19,335 nt of DNA from Bacteriovoracaceae bacterium UBA4096 (GTDB taxonomy: Bacteria > Bdellovibrionota > Bacteriovoracia > Bacteriovoracales > Bacteriovoracaceae), in NCBI GenBank assembly GCA_002381945.1, contig DFXY01000055.1, forward strand, positions 1-19,335. Reading direction: 5' to 3'. This document shows positions 15,912 through 19,335 of this stretch, piece by piece; position 1 is the stretch's first letter, and each line of letters opens with the position of its first letter. A program made the position numbers and the translations under genes. The notes beneath the pieces were generated by a model, which worked only from the letters and a program-made list of their open reading frames with translations, did not search any database and was not told where the DNA came from.

Positions 15912-16709
15912 TTAAACTTCTTCTTCGTCAGCATCTTTAAGATCGATATCTTTTTCATACTTAGCAAGAATTTCTTGCTCAAGAGCTGAATCACGGTTGT
16001 CATCAGAACCGTCATCTTTGCGAGACTTAGATCCACCTTCAACGATAGCGTTTGAGAAGTAGTCTAAGAAAAGAGTGATTGATTTAAGAGCATCATCGTT
16101 ACCAGGAACAACGTACTCGATACCTGTAGGATCACAGTTAGTATCTGTGATAGCAACAACAGGAATACCAAGAACATTAGCTTCTTTAACTGCAATGTGT
16201 TCCATATTTGGATCGATGATGAAGATCGCTCCTGGAAGCTTTCTCATATTCTTAATACCGCCGAGAGTTTTCTCAAGCTTGATCACTTCTTTTTCAACGT
16301 TTGACTGCTCTTTCTTAGTAAGAAGTTTGTAGTCACCGTTTTCTTTCATTTTTTCAACTTTACGAATTTTATCAATCGAAAGAGCGATTGTTTTATAGTT
16401 CGTAAGCATTCCGCCGAGCCAACGAGAAGTAACGTGGAAAGCTCCACAGTCTTCCGCAGTCTTCTTCACCATATCTGCAGCTTGTCTCTTAGTTCCTACG
16501 AAAAGAACTGACTTACCAGAAGCAGTTGTTTTCTTCAAAAACTCATAAGCTTTTTCTGCCATTGGAAGTGTTTGTTGAAGATCGATGATATAGATGCCAT
16601 TACGTTCGCCGTAGACATACTTTTTCATCTTTGGATTCCACTTGTGTGTTTGGTGACCGAAGTGCGCGCCGGCTTCAAGCAATTGCTTGACGTCTAACTT
16701 TGAAGACAT
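15912..16709 (-). CDS. rpsB: 30S ribosomal protein S2
   Basis: Small-subunit protein S2. The 265-aa protein has the family opening LLEAGAHFGHQTHKWNPKMKKYVYGERNGIYIIDL in the first 43 residues, followed by VLFVGTKRQA, RWLGGMLTNYKTI, LPGAIFIIDP and GIPVVAITDTNCDPTGIEYVVPGNDDA. The C-terminal tail is acidic (DLKDADEEEV). The ATG has a strong AAGGAG ribosome-binding site. A leader of about 110 nt with stem-loops precedes it and suggests control by S2 itself. Confidence 0.98.
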   Translation of the reverse strand: MSSKLDVKQLLEAGAHFGHQTHKWNPKMKKYVYGERNGIYIIDLQQTLPMAEKAYEFLKKTTASGKSVLFVGTKRQAADMVKKTAEDCGAFHVTSRWLGGMLTNYKTIALSIDKIRKVEKMKENGDYKLLTKKEQSNVEKEVIKLEKTLGGIKNMRKLPGAIFIIDPNMEHIAVKEANVLGIPVVAITDTNCDPTGIEYVVPGNDDALKSITLFLDYFSNAIVEGGSKSRKDDGSDDNRDSALEQEILAKYEKDIDLKDADEEEV

Positions 16710-16734
16710 GAAAACTCCTTGGTAGGTTTTATCG

Positions 16735-16804
16735 AATCACTTTGTGCCATCCACTTGGATGGACCAACCAATTAAAGTGATTAGATTTGTCCCTTGATGG
16801 GACA
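16735..16804 (-). promoter_or_regulatory. Structured 5' leader of rpsB, candidate S2 autoregulatory element
   Basis: Read on the minus strand: first TGTCCC/GGGACA (16788-16804, 6-bp stem, 5-nt loop). Then a long outer stem AATCACTTT/AAAGTGATT (16774-16782 with 16735-16743, 9 bp) encloses an inner hairpin CCATCC/GGATGG (16747-16762, 4-nt loop). The outer stem closes 25 nt before the ATG. rpsB mRNA leaders that bind S2 are known in other bacteria; that this one does so is inference. Confidence 0.6.
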
Positions 16805-16824
16805 TGTAATTATTTGGTCTAGAG

Positions 16825-16853
16825 TAAATAGCACGCTGACTCGTTTAGGGCAA
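16825..16853 (-). promoter_or_regulatory. Promoter of rpsB-tsf
   Basis: Minus strand: TTGCCC (-35, 16848-16853), a 17-nt spacer and TATTTA (-10, 16825-16830), with TG one base before the -10 box (extended -10). The start point should be near 16818, giving a leader of about 109 nt. No terminator was found between the ftsK stop at 16871 and this promoter. Confidence 0.6.
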
Positions 16854-16870
16854 GCCTTTTGAGAGTGAAA

Positions 16871-19264
16871 TCAAGGCGTTGAATCACTCGGCGGTGGCAC
16901 TAAAACTTTCCGTGGTTTAGAGCCTTGGGCAGGACCCACAACTCCATGACGCTCCATTTCTTCTATTAAGTTGGCCGCTCGGTTATACCCGACACCCAGC
17001 CTTCTTTGGAGGAATGAAGCACTCGCAACACGATGCATAGCAACTGTTCTGACGGCCTCATCGTATTTCTCGTCTTTGAGTCCACCGCCCTCTCCATCTG
17101 TCGTAATTCCATCAACATCGGTGTCGACAATGCCATTAGTTTCAACAAATTCCATCGCGCCAGTATCGTATTGAATCGGAAGAGTCGAAAGCTTTTCTAC
17201 CAATTTTTCAATCTCATCTTCGTCCACATAAGCCGAGTGCATCCGTAGGGTTTCAATACCTTGCTTGAATAACATATCACCCTTGCCCAGTAGTTTTTCC
17301 GCTCCAGGAGTATCCATGATCACTCGTGAATCCATATTCGTCGTCACCCGGAACGCCACTCGAGTCGGGAAGTTGGCCTTAATTACACCAGTAATCACGT
17401 CAGTTGATGGTCGTTGAGTGGCCAACACTATATGAATTCCCGAAGCACGTGCTTTGGCCGCTAAACGGGAAATCGAGGTTTCAATTGCCGGACCTGACTT
17501 TGAAAGTTTAAGATCCGCGAATTCATCCACCACGATCACGATATATGGCATCTCAAAGCCTGCCACTTCAGCATCTGGATAATATTTATTAATTTTACAG
17601 ATTAGATCCGGACCAGCGATTTTCATTTTTTTGTTAAAGCCCTCAATGTTTTTCACAGCGAAGTCTTTTAAAATTGAATAACGCCTTTCCATTTCATCAA
17701 TCGCCCATAATAAGGCAACTGAAGCAATTGATGAGTCAGTCACAACCGGCATAATTAAATGCGGCAATTTCTGATAAAGCGCCAATTCAAGTTGTTTAGG
17801 ATCAATCATGATCAAGCGTAATTTCTTAGGAGATAACTTAATAATCAAAGACACCAAAAGCGTATTGATGAAAACCGATTTACCAGCACCAGTAGTACCT
17901 GCGACTAAGAAGTGCGGAGTGGAGGCTAGATCAATAACTGCCGCATCTCCATAGGCATCCTTACCCATCGCAATTGGAAGACGATAACTTGAATCTTTAA
18001 AAGCTTGTGACTTCAAGACTTCATCCAAATAAATCAAATCTCTTGGATTTCGGGGTACCTCAATCCCAATAGTAGTTTTACCCCTCATAGGATAAACCAT
18101 ACGAATCGGTGCACCCTTAAGAGCAAGTGAAAGATCATCAACACGATTGGTAACTGCATTTACTTTTACACCAGGACCCAGATCAAGTTCAAAGGTATCC
18201 ACAACAGGGCCCTTTAAAACGTTTATGATGTGAGAAGTGATGTTGAATTCTTTTAATTTATCTTCAATCGCCTTGGCGATGGTCATAAAATAACCATCAT
18301 CCGGATCATTTTGATGATTTGTCTGATCTTTAGGCGCAATACAACTAATAAGCTCGTCGCTTTCAAAAAATGGATCCAGGTCTTTCACAACCTGAAATGG
18401 ACTATCCACTTCCTCTAACTCATCATCTTCCTCAATTTCTTCTTCTGAATCTTCGTCAAGAGAATCGTTGAATTCCTCAACCTCCTCTTCAAACTCTTCG
18501 GATTCATCAACGACTTCATCTTCAATTTCTTCGTCCTCTATTTCTTCTTCTTCATCAATTTCATCAACCGCTTCTGGCAATGGTTTAGGAATAGAGATGC
18601 CTTTAACCTTTGGAGAATCAGTTATTTTCAATTTAGCTGGAGCAGTTGCTGCCACAGCGTCTTCCTGGCGAAAGCGTGCTATCAGTTCCATTGCCTTAGA
18701 TTTGAATAACTCAGGCCATTTCTTGTACTCAATTTTTTGGATACTAGTAATGTTCAGATCTCTGAGCATTGAGACAAAAGAAAGAATTTTTTTCCAAACA
18801 AAACGACAAGTTTTAAAGAAGTTTTTCTCAGAAACGAGAAAGAAGAAACTAGCTCCAAATAGAAAGATGGAAGTAGCAAGAGTAAGTGAGCTGATATTTT
18901 CTCGGATGAGAAAGAATAACCCCTCCCCGAGAGTCTCAGGAATCAAGAAATAGCATAGCCCTAATGTTAGGGGTAACAATGCCGCTATCACGATTTGATT
19001 TTTGATATCCTTTTTCTTAGTGAGAACAAACGTATGCAAAAGGGCAAAAGTAATGAAAGAGACCGTTACCCAAATGCCACACCAGTAACCAAAGTTGGCC
19101 AGTAAACTAAAAAAATAATAAGTGAAAAAATTGATTGATTGATTTTGGTAAGAAATTTCGTAGTAGTTATCAGGCAGATTATCCCGATAATAAAAGTAGA
19201 TGAGATTAAGAGTGGTAAGTATGAAGAGAGAGTAGAGCTGTGCTCTTAAGATTTTTTTTTCCAT
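16871..19264 (-). CDS. ftsK: DNA translocase FtsK
   Basis: Septal motor that pumps chromosome DNA and helps resolve dimers at division. The 797-aa protein has four N-terminal membrane segments (about 8-26, 46-80, 90-108, 125-146). A linker follows with an extreme acidic block: 39 Asp/Glu and no Lys/Arg in residues 231-287. The motor has an alpha-beta region from about 320, Walker A VAGTTGAGKS (454-463), Walker B IVIVVDEFAD (575-584) and ATQRPSTDVITG (616-627). The C-terminal winged-helix gamma domain (ASFLQRRLGVGYNRAANLIEEMERHGVVG) reads chromosome polarity sequences. The ATG has no Shine-Dalgarno sequence and lies 6 nt after a TACAAT box, so the mRNA is probably leaderless. Confidence 0.96.
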   Translation of the reverse strand: MEKKILRAQLYSLFILTTLNLIYFYYRDNLPDNYYEISYQNQSINFFTYYFFSLLANFGYWCGIWVTVSFITFALLHTFVLTKKKDIKNQIVIAALLPLTLGLCYFLIPETLGEGLFFLIRENISSLTLATSIFLFGASFFFLVSEKNFFKTCRFVWKKILSFVSMLRDLNITSIQKIEYKKWPELFKSKAMELIARFRQEDAVAATAPAKLKITDSPKVKGISIPKPLPEAVDEIDEEEEIEDEEIEDEVVDESEEFEEEVEEFNDSLDEDSEEEIEEDDELEEVDSPFQVVKDLDPFFESDELISCIAPKDQTNHQNDPDDGYFMTIAKAIEDKLKEFNITSHIINVLKGPVVDTFELDLGPGVKVNAVTNRVDDLSLALKGAPIRMVYPMRGKTTIGIEVPRNPRDLIYLDEVLKSQAFKDSSYRLPIAMGKDAYGDAAVIDLASTPHFLVAGTTGAGKSVFINTLLVSLIIKLSPKKLRLIMIDPKQLELALYQKLPHLIMPVVTDSSIASVALLWAIDEMERRYSILKDFAVKNIEGFNKKMKIAGPDLICKINKYYPDAEVAGFEMPYIVIVVDEFADLKLSKSGPAIETSISRLAAKARASGIHIVLATQRPSTDVITGVIKANFPTRVAFRVTTNMDSRVIMDTPGAEKLLGKGDMLFKQGIETLRMHSAYVDEDEIEKLVEKLSTLPIQYDTGAMEFVETNGIVDTDVDGITTDGEGGGLKDEKYDEAVRTVAMHRVASASFLQRRLGVGYNRAANLIEEMERHGVVGPAQGSKPRKVLVPPPSDSTP

Positions 19265-19270
19265 ACTTAA

Positions 19271-19299
19271 ATTGTAAGGAGCGTTAGGAAGAAGTGCAA
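19271..19299 (-). promoter_or_regulatory. Promoter of ftsK with leaderless spacing
   Basis: Minus strand: TTGCAC (-35, 19294-19299), a 17-nt spacer and TACAAT (-10, 19271-19276). Six bases (TTAAGT) separate the -10 box from the ATG, which puts the expected start point on the A of the start codon. No ribosome-binding site is present. Confidence 0.7.
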
Positions 19300-19310
19300 G
19301 TTATTGAAAT

Positions 19311-19335
19311 AAAAAAAAGCCCTCTTTCGAGGGCT
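19311..19335 (-). terminator. Intrinsic terminator of a gene beyond the right edge
   Basis: Minus strand: AGCCCTC-GAAA-GAGGGCT, a 7-bp stem with a GNRA-type loop, followed by eight T residues. It ends an upstream minus-strand gene not in the window and isolates ftsK from it. The stem reaches the window edge and may be longer. Confidence 0.85.

Noticed and set aside
18468..18953. Plus-strand open frame encoding a Ser-rich protein opposite ftsK
   Set aside because: The Ser runs are only the complement of the GAA/GAT codons of the FtsK acidic linker. There is no ribosome-binding site, and the opposite frame is clearly real.
1..19335. Search for defence systems, CRISPR arrays, insertion sequences, prophage or toxin-antitoxin genes
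   Set aside because: All large frames are assigned housekeeping proteins. I saw no direct-repeat arrays, transposase or integrase motifs, or sharp changes in composition.

Overview
The window is a compact, AT-leaning (roughly 40% G+C by eye) bacterial chromosome segment made almost entirely of housekeeping genes. The genes present (MtgA, RseP-type site-2 protease, CdsA/PssA phospholipid synthesis, NadB/NadC) fit a Gram-negative bacterium. Gene order and protein style suggest a Bdellovibrio/Bacteriovorax-like organism (Bdellovibrionota). That placement is inference from memory and is not firm.

Layout, left to right. (1) 1-1289, minus: rimO, cut by the left edge. (2) 1450-2661, plus: mtgA and a small secreted protein of unknown function. 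(3) 2646-5134, minus: nadC-nadB, two of the three enzymes of de novo NAD synthesis, overlapping by ATGA. (4) 5205-6344, plus: a membrane protein carrying only a ComEC/Rec2-type core. (5) 6310-16709, minus: a long run of twelve genes read rpsB-tsf // pyrH-frr-uppS-cdsA-rseP-tsaB-psd-like-pssA-truA // tig, with tight spacing (overlaps of 1, 4 and 17 nt, gaps of 2-12 nt) except at the two marked breaks. A strong intrinsic terminator sits between tsf and pyrH, and a 72-nt gap with a possible promoter precedes tig. (6) 16871-19264, minus: ftsK, preceded by the intrinsic terminator of a gene outside the window.

The long cluster joins translation (S2, EF-Ts, ribosome recycling factor, TsaB, TruA, trigger factor) to envelope building (UMP kinase, undecaprenyl-PP synthase, CDP-diacylglycerol synthase, RseP, PS synthase and a Psd-family protein). 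CdsA makes the CDP-diacylglycerol used by PssA. The Psd-family protein would be expected to finish PE synthesis, but all three residues of the Psd Asp-His-Ser centre appear to be replaced, so it looks like a pseudoenzyme. The usual dxr between frr and uppS is absent.

Regulatory features read from sequence: a sigma70-type promoter and a structured leader before rpsB; a terminator between tsf and pyrH that leaves no room for a separate pyrH promoter; and -10 boxes 6-7 nt before the start codons of ftsK, mtgA and the small secreted gene, none of which has a Shine-Dalgarno sequence, which points to leaderless mRNAs. I saw no rRNA, tRNA, CRISPR array, insertion sequence or phage gene, and no stretch over 300 bases lacks a gene. 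I did not find a clearly new multi-gene system. The best leads are the Psd-like pseudoenzyme, the leaderless starts and the rpsB and pyrH leader structures.
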